Shown here: piece by piece, positions 16,064-25,327 of the stretch
How positions within the stretch are numbered: position 1 is the first letter of the stretch
How the letters are laid out: each line of letters begins with the position of its first letter
DNA from: UBA2336 sp964404445
GTDB lineage: Bacteria > Bacteroidota > Bacteroidia > Cytophagales > Cyclobacteriaceae
NCBI GenBank assembly: GCA_964404445.1
Contig: CAYOJW010000002.1
Span: 62,001 to 126,000, forward strand
Length of the DNA stretch: 64,000 bases
Reading direction: 5' to 3'
The notes under the pieces: generated by a model
The model's database searches: none
What the model was told of the DNA's origin: nothing
What the model saw: the letters and a program-made list of their open reading frames with translations, nothing else
Made by a program: the position numbers and the translations under genes

Positions 16064-18111
16064 GGTATTGTATTATGATATGGATGATTGGCCTGAGCAG
16101 TTTACACCTCTGCGCGCAGGAATACCCGCAACGCGAAATAAATTTAGAATTATTGGCCGATGAACTTTTCGGTTTTCAGGATGAGGACTTAAACTACCAG
16201 GAGTTGTACGAAAACATGGTACAACTGTTGGCCAACAAAATAAATCTGAACACTGCCAGTGCCGATGAACTGCGTTTTCTGAACCTGTTAACCGAACAAC
16301 AGGTACAAAGTTTACTCACCTACCGCAACGAAAACGGTGCATTGCTTTCGGTGTATGAACTTCAGGCCATTCCCGGTTTCGACCTGCCCGCCATATACAA
16401 GATTATTTCGTTTGTGCGTGTAGATGATTCCGCAGGCGAAAATTTATGGAGCCGTATTCGTTCAACCGATAACAATTATTTTATTATACGGTACGATTAT
16501 ACCCCCGAAACCAAAAAAGGATCTACCGACAGTGCCACACCCAACGCACGCTTTCATGGCCACGATGGCGATTTGTACATACGTTTCCGCACCAGCAAGC
16601 CGGGCGATTTCAGCTTTGGCTTTACGTTAGATAAAGATGCCGGGGAAACCATTCGCTGGAATCCTTCAGCCAAACAATACGGTTTCGATTTCATGTCGTT
16701 TCATGCGCAAGTGCAAAACAAACGAAAGCTCAAAAATTTAGTGTTAGGTGATTTTCAAACACAGTTTGGACAAGGCTTATTATTAGGCGGAAGTTTCGGG
16801 TACGGAAAAGGCTCAGAGGCGGTGATGACCGTGCGTAGAAGCAACTTAGGTTTTCTTCCTTACACATCGGCCAACGAAATGGGTTACAAACGGGGCATTG
16901 CCGCAACGGTCGAAATCACCAAAGCAATTTTTGTTTCGGCCTTTTATTCAAACACGTGGCGCGATGCCAGTCTGACATCCGCAAACGACACCCTCACCGA
17001 TTTTACTATTTCATCTTTTCAAACAACCGGTTTTCACCGTAACAACAACGAGTTGGCAAACCGGCATAGTGTGCGCGAACAAAACTATGGCGGTGTGTTA
17101 AACTTTCGTAAAAACGGATATGATGCAGGGCTTATCGTGAACACCATCCAATTTGGCGCACCGGTTAACCGAAACCCCACACGCTACAACCAGTTTTCAT
17201 TTTCAGGAAACGGACTTACCAACACCGGTGTGTTTTTAAACTATACCTTTCACAACGTTACGTTTTTCAGCGAGGCCGCGCATACCATCCACGCAGGCTC
17301 AGGCTTAGTGGCCGGTATTTTAGGCAGCCTTACCCCTAAATTAGATTTAGCCCTGCATTACCGGAACTATCAACGCAATTTTCATAGTCTGTATGCCAAT
17401 GCTTTTTCCGAAGGTAGTACGCCCCAAAACGAATCGGGCATATACTGGGGATGGAAATATCGTTGGAGTAAAAAATACAGCGCTTCGGGCTATGCCGATT
17501 TGTTTACCTTTCCATGGTTGCGGTACCGGAGTTATGCACCATCAAACGGGCACGAGTGGCTCATGCGGTTTACCTGGCAGCCTACACGCAAAATCGTTTT
17601 GTTTGTACAGGCACGCGAAGAATCAAAAGTGCGGAACACATCCGAAGCATCAACGCTGTACCTCACTGCACCGGGCGTAAAACGCAACTACTGGTTTAAC
17701 TGCGATTACCCCGCTGGCGACAACATCAGCTTAAAAACAAGGGCGCAGTTCAGCACGTATGAATTTGATGGAAACCGCACCCGTGGCATGATTCTTTTAC
17801 AGGATGTACGCATTAACGTTGGTAAACTGAGCGTTACAGCGCGGTATGCCCTTTTCGATACCGATGATTACGATAACCGGCATTATGTATATGAACGCGA
17901 TGTATGGCTTGCTTATTCGTTACCGGCTTACAGCGGGCAGGGCGTACGGAATTACATCGTTACCGAATATTCTGTCAATAAAAAGTTAAGTTTGTGGCTG
18001 CGGTACGCGCATACCCGTTATACCGATCGTGATGTGATTGGCACCGGTGCCGATACCATTACCGGCAACAGGCGAAACGATATTCGCGCCCAGGTATGTA
18101 TTAAACTATAA
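16060..18111 (+). CDS. Helix-hairpin-helix protein with predicted outer-membrane barrel
   Basis: 683 residues. The signal peptide (to about residue 20, ..LHLCAQE) is followed by a ComEA-type helix-hairpin-helix region: NLNTASADELRFLNLLTEQQ, LLTYRNENGALLSVYELQAIPGFD (about 60-120). The remaining 550 residues look like a barrel of aromatic-rich strands ending RRNDIRAQVCIKL. ComEA HHH domains bind DNA during uptake, but here the motif may serve another purpose. Its GTG start overlaps the previous stop. Confidence 0.7.
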   Translation: MRYCIMIWMIGLSSLHLCAQEYPQREINLELLADELFGFQDEDLNYQELYENMVQLLANKINLNTASADELRFLNLLTEQQVQSLLTYRNENGALLSVYELQAIPGFDLPAIYKIISFVRVDDSAGENLWSRIRSTDNNYFIIRYDYTPETKKGSTDSATPNARFHGHDGDLYIRFRTSKPGDFSFGFTLDKDAGETIRWNPSAKQYGFDFMSFHAQVQNKRKLKNLVLGDFQTQFGQGLLLGGSFGYGKGSEAVMTVRRSNLGFLPYTSANEMGYKRGIAATVEITKAIFVSAFYSNTWRDASLTSANDTLTDFTISSFQTTGFHRNNNELANRHSVREQNYGGVLNFRKNGYDAGLIVNTIQFGAPVNRNPTRYNQFSFSGNGLTNTGVFLNYTFHNVTFFSEAAHTIHAGSGLVAGILGSLTPKLDLALHYRNYQRNFHSLYANAFSEGSTPQNESGIYWGWKYRWSKKYSASGYADLFTFPWLRYRSYAPSNGHEWLMRFTWQPTRKIVLFVQAREESKVRNTSEASTLYLTAPGVKRNYWFNCDYPAGDNISLKTRAQFSTYEFDGNRTRGMILLQDVRINVGKLSVTARYALFDTDDYDNRHYVYERDVWLAYSLPAYSGQGVRNYIVTEYSVNKKLSLWLRYAHTRYTDRDVIGTGADTITGNRRNDIRAQVCIKL

Positions 18112-18132
18112 GTAAACCATTAAAACACCACA

Positions 18133-18237
18133 ATGCACGCGACCAAACTCATTACACCCGAAGTTTTGCTGGTAATGTGCCTTGGCGGGATTGCTTTTAT
18201 CGTTATCCTGAAACTGATTTTCAGGAAGAAAAAATGA
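18133..18237 (+). CDS. Small single-span membrane peptide (34 aa)
   Basis: The ORF ATG 18133 to TGA 18235 encodes MHATKLITPEVLLVMCLGG, a hydrophobic stretch IAFIVILKLIF, then RKKK. One transmembrane segment with a basic tail (positive-inside) is clear. It follows the HHH barrel gene by 21 nt on the same strand. I do not recognise a family. It could be a real small membrane protein of the envelope cluster, though chance is not excluded. Confidence 0.45.
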   Translation: MHATKLITPEVLLVMCLGGIAFIVILKLIFRKKK

Positions 18238-18339
18238 CAAACGGCTTTCCGCGCAGGTTATTTGCCCGTTTTAAGGGTTAAGGCGTTGCCGGATTTGCAC
18301 GAAAAACACTAATTTTCTACTTGTAAATTAAGGTATTTT

Positions 18340-19065
18340 ATGAAGACACTGACCGCACTACTCCTCACACTTTTACTTGTTGCACCTGCATACGCGCAAG
18401 TCACCAAAAAAACACTTGAACTCAGCGAGTTCAAATCCATTTATGTAAACTCGAACTACACCGTTTACCTGAAACAAACCAATAAACAGGAAGTTGTGGT
18501 TGAAGCATTAAGCGATATTTACGCACTTACCAGCATTACCGTAGAAAACGGTGTGTTAATGATTAACGTTGATCGCAAGCCCGATAACCCAAACAAAAGC
18601 GTGTGGGCGAAAATCGATGACATTAAACTGAACCCCACCATGAAAGTTTATGTAAGCGTTAAAAACATCAACGAACTTCAGGTGAATGGCAGCGGTAAAA
18701 TCATCACCGAAAACTCTCTGTCGGCTCCTACCCTCAGCCTTTCGGTTAGCGGCAGCGGCAGCATCGACTTAGACTTAAAAGGCGATTACCTGAAAACCGA
18801 AGTAAGCGGTGCCGGCAAAATTGCCTTAAAAGGATATGCCACCTCCATTGATGCCGTCATCAGCGGAAGCGGGAACATCAACGCTTTTAACTGTACGCTC
18901 GACAACGCCAAAGCAAAAGTAAGCGGAAGCGGAACCTGCGAACTGAACGTAGCCAACAACATTGAAGCCCTGGTGGTAGGCAGCGGGTCGATAAAGCACA
19001 AGGGCAACACCAAAACCGCCACCAAAAAAGTTTATGGTTCGGGCAGCGTTGACAGAGCCTATTAA
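18340..19065 (+). CDS. DUF2807 (head GIN domain) secreted protein
   Basis: 241 residues with a signal peptide (MKTLTALLLTLLLVAPAYAQ). The body is a right-handed beta-helix of repeating strands punctuated by GSG (NGSGKI, SGSGSIDL, SGAGKI, SGSGNI, SGSGTCE, GSGSIKH, GSGSVDRAY), the hallmark of DUF2807, also called putative auto-transporter adhesin head GIN domain. It is exported to the periplasm or cell surface; the function is unknown. The protein ends in the last repeat with no sorting domain. Confidence 0.85.
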   Translation: MKTLTALLLTLLLVAPAYAQVTKKTLELSEFKSIYVNSNYTVYLKQTNKQEVVVEALSDIYALTSITVENGVLMINVDRKPDNPNKSVWAKIDDIKLNPTMKVYVSVKNINELQVNGSGKIITENSLSAPTLSLSVSGSGSIDLDLKGDYLKTEVSGAGKIALKGYATSIDAVISGSGNINAFNCTLDNAKAKVSGSGTCELNVANNIEALVVGSGSIKHKGNTKTATKKVYGSGSVDRAY

Positions 19066-19179
19066 CCGCCTGAAAACCACGCTAAATCACACATTTTTGG
19101 CTAAAAAACCGGGATTCGGTGTTAAATGAATATTTATCCCTACATTTAGCCTTTATTCAACTATATCAATTTTAGTACA

Positions 19180-19485
19180 ATGAACATTTATGTTGCCAAC
19201 GTTCCTTTCAAAGCAACGGAAAACGAATTTAGAGCATTATTTGAAGCCTATGGCGAAGTAAGTTCGGCCAAAATTATTTTGGATAAGTTCACACAACGCA
19301 GCCGGGGTTTTGGATTTGTAGAAATGCCCGATGACGGTGCCGGACAGCAGGCCATTAACGCACTTAACGGGTACGATTTTATGGGTAAGATTCTCGTGGT
19401 AAACGAAGCCCGCCCGAAAACCGATGCCCCGCGTGGCGGTGGTGGTGGCGGATTCAACCGCAGAAGCTACAACAACGAATATTAA
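19180..19485 (+). CDS. RRM-domain RNA-binding protein
   Basis: 101 residues. One RRM: RNP2 is MNIYVANVPF at the N-terminus and RNP1 is SRGFGFVEM (about 47-55), with GKILVVNEARPK closing the fold. A glycine-rich tail (PRGGGGGGFNRR) follows. The family resembles cyanobacterial Rbp and plant glycine-rich RNA-binding proteins and is common in Bacteroidota, where related proteins bind mRNA structures. It is a single-gene unit with its own terminator downstream. Confidence 0.93.
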   Translation: MNIYVANVPFKATENEFRALFEAYGEVSSAKIILDKFTQRSRGFGFVEMPDDGAGQQAINALNGYDFMGKILVVNEARPKTDAPRGGGGGGFNRRSYNNEY

Positions 19486-19504
19486 TTACGTGTAGCCTTG
19501 AAAA

Positions 19505-19540
19505 AACCAACCCCGGCAGTTAGTTCTGTCGGGGTTTTTT
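19505..19540 (+). terminator. Rho-independent terminator after RRM gene
   Basis: CCCCGGCAG-ttagtt-CTGTCGGGG (one G-T pair) followed by six T. The opposite strand also ends in T-rich sequence, so it may also serve the convergent lipoprotein gene whose stop is at 19566. Confidence 0.85.
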
Positions 19541-19565
19541 AGTTGAGTTTCGAGCGGAGGGTGAA

Positions 19566-19970
19566 TTACTCAATCGCAAAATCATCTTCCGTGATAATCA
19601 GTTCGTAGCCTCTTCCTCGTTTCCCTGTTTTTAGTATCCAACGCTCTGCATCTCTGTAAATAGAGGGCGAAGTAACTCCGTTATACGAAATCTTCAGGCT
19701 GTCAAACGCCCATATCTTTCCAGAGTGAACTATCAAGTCGTAATCAAGCGCATCGCTATCGTGCCCCCATATATATTTTGACTCCCCCGATTCAATAGCG
19801 GTAGAGTCGTTTTCCAATACCCTTGAAGAGTACCACTGGGAACCATATACTTTTACAGAAATCTGTTGCCCTGTCTGATTTAATACTTTAAAAGCAAGCG
19901 ACACGGTAGGATCACATCCGCCAAAAAGAAGCAATACCGCAATCAATAAAAATAATGTTCTGAATTTCAT
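19566..19970 (-). CDS. Hypothetical lipoprotein
   Basis: 134 residues. Signal peptide with lipobox: MKFRTLFLLIAVLLLFGGC, acylated Cys at about residue 19. The mature part looks like a small beta-sandwich (VSLAFKVLNQTGQQISVKVYG). No family is recognised. It is probably anchored in an outer or inner membrane leaflet after Lgt modification. Confidence 0.75.
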   Translation of the reverse strand: MKFRTLFLLIAVLLLFGGCDPTVSLAFKVLNQTGQQISVKVYGSQWYSSRVLENDSTAIESGESKYIWGHDSDALDYDLIVHSGKIWAFDSLKISYNGVTSPSIYRDAERWILKTGKRGRGYELIITEDDFAIE

Positions 19971-20009
19971 AAGGAAAAGTTAGTTCATTGAAGGGTAACT
20001 TCCTATCCT

Positions 20010-20855
20010 CTAAGGAAACACCTCGCCCGCCATCGTTAACGCTTTCAAAAACTCATCTTCATTAATACCTGTATCAACACCTTGTTCTTTTAAATAACCC
20101 AAAATGGTTTCGGTTGCAAGGTTACCGACCAGCGCATCGTTGGCCATCGGGCAACCGCCAAAGCCTTTTAACGCGCCATCAAAACGTTTACAGCCTGCGT
20201 TGTAAGCCGCTTCAATTTTTTCGCGTGCGGTTTGCGGTGTCGAGTGAAGGTGTGCGCCCAGCTCAACATCGGGGAAACGTTTGGCCAGCGCTGTAAACAA
20301 ATAGGTAATCTGTTCGGGTGTAGATACGCCAACGGTATCGGCCAATGAAATAATTTTTACGCCCAACGTATTCAGAATATCCACAAAGTTCTCGACTAAT
20401 GTAAGGCTGTACGGATCGTTGTACGGATTACCAAACCCCATGCTGATGTACACCACTTGTTGTTTTCCTGTATGTTCACAAATGGCTTGAATTTCCGAAA
20501 GTGTGTTCAATGCTTCCGTAATCGATTTGTTGGTATTGCGTTGTTGAAAAGTTTCGGATATGGATAGCGGAAAACCTAAGTATTGGATTTCGTTAAACCG
20601 TGCGGCCTCTTCTGCCCCGCGTGTATTCGCCACAATGGCAAGCAACTTCGATCGGGCTCCCGACAGGTCAAGTCCTGCAAGCACCTCACGGGTATCGCGC
20701 ATTTGCGGAATCGCTTTGGCCGACACAAAACTCCCGAAATCGATGGTATCAAACCCAACGCGAAGCAACTGGTTGATGTACTTTATTTTGCGTTCGGTAA
20801 CGATAAATTCATCGATACCCTGCATGGCATCACGCGGACATTCGATTATCTTCAT
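20010..20855 (-). CDS. Hydroxymethylglutaryl-CoA lyase
   Basis: 281 residues in a TIM barrel of the DRE/HMGL family. It has ECPRDAMQG (substrate Arg and metal Asp), ISLADTVGVSTPEQI, the metal-binding ELGAHLHSTP and the active-site Cys loop GFGGCPMANDALVGNLATE. It cleaves HMG-CoA to acetyl-CoA and acetoacetate in leucine breakdown. The GCPMA loop separates it from isopropylmalate and homocitrate synthases. It stands alone, without other leucine-degradation genes nearby. Confidence 0.92.
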   Translation of the reverse strand: MKIIECPRDAMQGIDEFIVTERKIKYINQLLRVGFDTIDFGSFVSAKAIPQMRDTREVLAGLDLSGARSKLLAIVANTRGAEEAARFNEIQYLGFPLSISETFQQRNTNKSITEALNTLSEIQAICEHTGKQQVVYISMGFGNPYNDPYSLTLVENFVDILNTLGVKIISLADTVGVSTPEQITYLFTALAKRFPDVELGAHLHSTPQTAREKIEAAYNAGCKRFDGALKGFGGCPMANDALVGNLATETILGYLKEQGVDTGINEDEFLKALTMAGEVFP

Positions 20856-20993
20856 GGTTTTAAAATATCAGGGTACAGGGTAAACGGCATCAACAGTAAA
20901 ATAATTACCAACAAACGTTTATTCATGCACCTTATCTGTAAAAACTTAACTTTTAAATTAATAACCAGCATATAGCTTCATTAAACCTGCCCT

Positions 20994-22751
20994 ATGCCCC
21001 TTATACCTTTTACCGGAACACTTGGTACGCGAGGTGCCGCACACCTGTTAAGGCGTACAACCTTTGGCCCTACCTTACAGCAAATAAACGACTTTTCGGC
21101 ATTAACCCCGGCACAGGCCATTCAACGCCTGTACAGGCCGCTTACGCCCCTGTCGGATGCGCCCCCGCCCATCGACCCCGATACCAACGAAGCCTGGGTT
21201 GTTACCGGCAATACCGATCCGCAAAAAATGGAGTTTGAATACCAGGAGCTTTTTAAAGGATGGTTTATCGGGCAAATGCTAAGTGCCGGTGTTGAGGCAT
21301 CGCAATCGCTGGCGTATTCGGCACGCGAAAAACTCGTGTTTTTTATGCACACGCATTTAACGGCCATTACCGAAAAGGTTGGCAGCAGCCGGGCATTGTA
21401 TTACCAAAACGAACTGTTCCGTTTGTATGTTTTGGATAACAACCCCTCGACCGTTACGGCCGATAAACTGAACCTAAAAGAGCTTACCAAAAAAATTTGT
21501 GTCGATAACGCCATGCTGCGGTTACTCGATGGCAACATCAACATCCGTGGAGGCAACGAAAACTTTGGGCGCGAACTGTTAGAGCTTTATACCATTGGCC
21601 GGGGGTTAGAGGGCGCCAACACACTGCCGCCCGATTTGCCCATGTACGATTACTTTTTTTATACCGAGCAAGACGTACAGGCAGCGGCTAAAGTATTTTC
21701 AGGATTTAATTTCGATGAGCAATTTGCCACCATCGATGAAGATACGGAAATTCCACGGGGTGCGATACGCGGCTCGGTAACCAATGCCTCGGCACACAGC
21801 AACGAACCAAAACAGTTCAGTGCACGCTTCGGCAATGCCATTATCCAACCCGACCCACTGTTACTCAACGGCACAAACGCAACCGAAGCCAGCGCGTTAG
21901 ATGAAATCAGCCAGTTTATTGATTTGATTTATGCGCAACCCGAAACCGCGCGGCACATCTGCCGGAAAATTTACCGGTTCTTCATGTATCACGAAGTTAC
22001 GGAAGCATTGCAGAACGACATCATCGAGTCGATGGCCACCATTTTCCGCAACAACAATTTTAAAATACAGCCGGTTATTGAAGCCCTGTTAACCAGCCAG
22101 CATTTTTACGCCAACAATACACCGGGTAATTATGTTGACGATGGTTTTGGCGGCATTATTAAATCACCGCTCGACCTGATAATAGGTACACACCGCTTTT
22201 TTGGAACGTCCGTGCCCGCCATGGCAACCGATGCCTCAGGCTTTTATATGTTTAACCGTAACATTGTTGACATTGTTAAACGCAACATGGGTCTTGATTT
22301 TTACCAGCCGTACGATGTGGCCGGGTACGATGCCTACCATCAATACCCCATTTACCACCGCAGTTGGATTACCGTAAACAACCTTACAAACCGATACAAC
22401 TTCATCCAGCAGTTTATGATGATGTTCGACACGCTGGCATTCGTGCGGGCGAACATTCCGATTGCAACAGCCTCGAACGCACGGTTGTTGGTGATTTACC
22501 TTACCGAACATCTTTTACCGGTTTCGGAAAACCTCACATTCGATACTGCGGTTGACGAAAGTCAGAATGCCACCATTACGGCCGAACGGCTCATGTACTT
22601 TCTGGAACAGTTTCTCGGCATTATTGACGATGACCCCGAAGCTGCCTGGACACTCCGTTACACCAATAACTTCGATCCGGAAACACTCACCAACCAGTTG
22701 CGCAATTTGTTTAACGCCATGCTGCAGTCGCCCGAATATCAACTTCATTAG
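20994..22751 (+). CDS. DUF1800 family protein
   Basis: 585 residues. Family features are HLLRRTTFGPTLQQI near the N-terminus, REKLVFFMHTHL, NFGRELLELYTIGRG (about residues 180-195) and ARHICRKIYRFFMYHE. DUF1800 genes are typically followed by a DUF1501 gene, as here after 10 nt, and the pair is thought to act in the envelope or outside it. No clear signal peptide is visible, so its route is uncertain. The biochemical role is unknown. Confidence 0.88.
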   Translation: MPLIPFTGTLGTRGAAHLLRRTTFGPTLQQINDFSALTPAQAIQRLYRPLTPLSDAPPPIDPDTNEAWVVTGNTDPQKMEFEYQELFKGWFIGQMLSAGVEASQSLAYSAREKLVFFMHTHLTAITEKVGSSRALYYQNELFRLYVLDNNPSTVTADKLNLKELTKKICVDNAMLRLLDGNINIRGGNENFGRELLELYTIGRGLEGANTLPPDLPMYDYFFYTEQDVQAAAKVFSGFNFDEQFATIDEDTEIPRGAIRGSVTNASAHSNEPKQFSARFGNAIIQPDPLLLNGTNATEASALDEISQFIDLIYAQPETARHICRKIYRFFMYHEVTEALQNDIIESMATIFRNNNFKIQPVIEALLTSQHFYANNTPGNYVDDGFGGIIKSPLDLIIGTHRFFGTSVPAMATDASGFYMFNRNIVDIVKRNMGLDFYQPYDVAGYDAYHQYPIYHRSWITVNNLTNRYNFIQQFMMMFDTLAFVRANIPIATASNARLLVIYLTEHLLPVSENLTFDTAVDESQNATITAERLMYFLEQFLGIIDDDPEAAWTLRYTNNFDPETLTNQLRNLFNAMLQSPEYQLH

Positions 22752-22761
22752 CCGTTAGCAC

Positions 22762-24438
22762 ATGAAAAGAAGAACCTTTCTCAAAAAAATCCCGGTTGCC
22801 GCCAGCCTGCCGTTTGCCATCAGCGGCATTCCCCTGAAAGTAATGGGCGAAAATACCCTTACACGTTTGGCCCGCATGGCCACCAGCGAAGAAAAGGTGA
22901 TGATCATTCTTCAGCTTCATGGCGGTAACGATGGGCTGAACTCGCTTATCCCGGTAACGGATTACGATTTGTATTACAGCCGAAGAGCCAACATTGCCAT
23001 ACCGGCTAAAAACAGTCTGCGCAAATACATTCCGCTCGACAGCACGCTTCCGCCCGATGCTCAAATTGGCTTGCACCCCGATATGCAGGGCGCTAAAACC
23101 TTGTACGATACAGGCCGTGCCGCATTTATCCAGGGTGTTTCGTACGAAAACAACAACGGCTCACATTTTCGTGGCCGCGACATTCAGTTTATGGGCGGTA
23201 GTGCCGATGATTACTTCGACTCAGGATGGGTTGGCCGTTACCTGAACAAGCTTTATCCGAATTACCCCGAAGCCTACCCGACCGATGAAATGCCCGATCC
23301 GTTAGGTATTGAAATGGGCAACGATGTATCGCTGATCTTTCATCAAAGCGGGAACATCCCAACATCCATTTCGTTGCCCGATAACCTCGAAAGTTTTGTT
23401 GATTTAGTTGATACGCTGCCCGGCTACCAGGAAGGTGTGGCCGACCCAAGGGGCATTCCGCCCGAAGCGGTAGAAAACTCTTCGTACTGGAAAGAAATGA
23501 ACTGGATTTTAGGGCTTGAAGAAAAAACCGATGATTACGCCCAGCGGTTATACGAAGTATGGCAGGCCGGTGGCGACAAAGGTATTGCTTACCCGGAAAC
23601 CTACCCGTTAAATGCACCACGCGGTAGTAAAAACAATCCGCTTTCGGCACAATTGCAACTGGTAGCCCGCCTGTTGGGGGGCGGTTCTAAAACCAAAGTG
23701 TTTATGGTGCGCATTGGCGGGTTCGATACCCATGCCGACCAAACCACTAACTACGATCCTACCATGGGCATTCATGCCGCGCTGATGTACCACATTTCGG
23801 CAGCCATGCAAGCTTTTCAAAACGATTTGAAAGCGCGCGGTATCGAAGACAACGTGCTTACCGTTACCACTTCGGAGTTTGGCAGGCGTGTTCATTCAAA
23901 CGGAAGTTACGGTACCGATCATGGTACGGGCGGCCCCATTTACCTGTTTGGTAAAGGCGTTAAGTCGGGCGTGTTTGGCAAAGTTCCGGACATGACTAAA
24001 GACAACGTTGAACAACAGTTCGACTATCGTGAGGTGTATGCCAATATTTTGCGCGACTGGATGGGCGTTAGCGAGAACGATGTGAATGATATTTTTCACG
24101 GTGACTATTTGCACGGACCCCTCGGTACGCTTATCAGCAACGTGGTAACCGGTGAAAAAGATAATTTCATTTCCGAGCGGTATAACCTCGAACAGAATTT
24201 CCCCAACCCGGTAAAAGATGCCACCACCATTGGTTTCCGCATCAACAACCGTTTACACGTAACCATCGAGTTATACGATACGCAGGGAAGCAGCATTAAA
24301 AACCTCGTAAACGCAGCGTATGAACCCGGGCACCATACCGTACCGGTAAATATGGTGGGTATTCAGCCCGGCACATATATTTATCAGTTAAAAGCCGGTA
24401 ATTTTAAAGCATCCAGAAAAATGATCGTAACAAAGTAA
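22762..24438 (+). CDS. DUF1501 protein with T9SS C-terminal sorting domain
   Basis: 558 residues. The N-terminus MKRRTFLKKIPVAASLPFAI is Tat-like, with RRTFLKK standing for the twin-arginine motif. The body is an alkaline-phosphatase/sulfatase-like DUF1501 fold: IILQLHGGNDGLNSLIP, GFDTHADQ, TTSEFGRRVHSNGSYGTDHGTGG. The last 80 residues (NFPNPVKDATTIGF, VTIELYDTQG, GTYIYQLKAGNFKASRKMIV) are a type A sorting domain of type IX secretion, so it should reach the cell surface. It is coupled with the upstream DUF1800 gene and the two genes downstream. Confidence 0.9.
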   Translation: MKRRTFLKKIPVAASLPFAISGIPLKVMGENTLTRLARMATSEEKVMIILQLHGGNDGLNSLIPVTDYDLYYSRRANIAIPAKNSLRKYIPLDSTLPPDAQIGLHPDMQGAKTLYDTGRAAFIQGVSYENNNGSHFRGRDIQFMGGSADDYFDSGWVGRYLNKLYPNYPEAYPTDEMPDPLGIEMGNDVSLIFHQSGNIPTSISLPDNLESFVDLVDTLPGYQEGVADPRGIPPEAVENSSYWKEMNWILGLEEKTDDYAQRLYEVWQAGGDKGIAYPETYPLNAPRGSKNNPLSAQLQLVARLLGGGSKTKVFMVRIGGFDTHADQTTNYDPTMGIHAALMYHISAAMQAFQNDLKARGIEDNVLTVTTSEFGRRVHSNGSYGTDHGTGGPIYLFGKGVKSGVFGKVPDMTKDNVEQQFDYREVYANILRDWMGVSENDVNDIFHGDYLHGPLGTLISNVVTGEKDNFISERYNLEQNFPNPVKDATTIGFRINNRLHVTIELYDTQGSSIKNLVNAAYEPGHHTVPVNMVGIQPGTYIYQLKAGNFKASRKMIVTK

Positions 24439-24439
24439 T

Positions 24440-25324
24440 ATGAGAATACTTTACCTCGTCACGGTTTGCGTAATGCTATCAACAACCCTGGTACATGCGC
24501 AGGCTTATCAAAAACAGAAAAAGAAACCCGTTGCTCCCAGAGATCCCAACAGCGAATTTTTAGAAAAGCAATGGTGGCTGGGCTTTAAAGGTGGCCTTAA
24601 TTTTTCAAAAGCGGTGGTTGATCAGTCGTATGGTGTAATCACTCCGGCCGACTACGATCCGTCACTGACCGAAAAAAAATACGATGATTTTTCGGGTGTT
24701 GGTGCACACGCTACGGTAGAAGTAACGTTCACTTTCCGGCAGCTATCCATCAGCATACAGCCAACGTACCGCAATTCTACATTTTCATATTCTAACCGGT
24801 ACGAGTACACCGAAACAACATCGGGCGCACCCCAACTGATTTTACAGTATAACCAGCAACAACAGGTTAACTGGTTAGATGTACCCTTGTTGGTGAAGTA
24901 TGATGTAACACGAAGTAAGCTCCGCCCCTATATACAGGCAGGTGCTTATTACGGGTTCCTGCTCAATGCCAACAAATCACTGGCGTTAACCCGCACCGAT
25001 TATGCTTCTGGCGCTGCCAATACCCTGAACGAACCTGAAATCATTGTAGGCGCTACCGATTTGTTTGCCAATAACCACTGGGGATTGGTTTTTGGTGGCG
25101 GGGTAAATTATCATGTGGGCAACATCCGTGTAAACTTAGATATACTTTACCGTCACGGTATGAGCCTGGTAAACTCAACCGAAAACCGGTACGGAAACGA
25201 CCGGCTTACCGGTTCAGGCGATGTGATGGACGATATTAAACTCAATAACATCGGTGTATCGCTCGGCTGCCTGTTCCCGCTTCGTTTTCTTTCCAATGGT
25301 TTTCAATCAATCGGTAAACGCTAA
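24440..25324 (+). CDS. PorT-like outer membrane beta-barrel protein
   Basis: 294 residues with a signal peptide ending VHAQA. WWLGFKGGLNFSKAVV opens an eight-stranded OMP_b-brl_2/PorT-type barrel, followed by LSISIQPTYRNSTF, WLDVPLLVKYDV and LRPYIQAGAYYGF. It starts 1 nt after the DUF1501 stop and ends 3 nt before the next gene, so it belongs to that operon. It may assist surface display of its partners; that is inference. Confidence 0.78.
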   Translation: MRILYLVTVCVMLSTTLVHAQAYQKQKKKPVAPRDPNSEFLEKQWWLGFKGGLNFSKAVVDQSYGVITPADYDPSLTEKKYDDFSGVGAHATVEVTFTFRQLSISIQPTYRNSTFSYSNRYEYTETTSGAPQLILQYNQQQQVNWLDVPLLVKYDVTRSKLRPYIQAGAYYGFLLNANKSLALTRTDYASGAANTLNEPEIIVGATDLFANNHWGLVFGGGVNYHVGNIRVNLDILYRHGMSLVNSTENRYGNDRLTGSGDVMDDIKLNNIGVSLGCLFPLRFLSNGFQSIGKR

Positions 25325-25327
25325 TTT

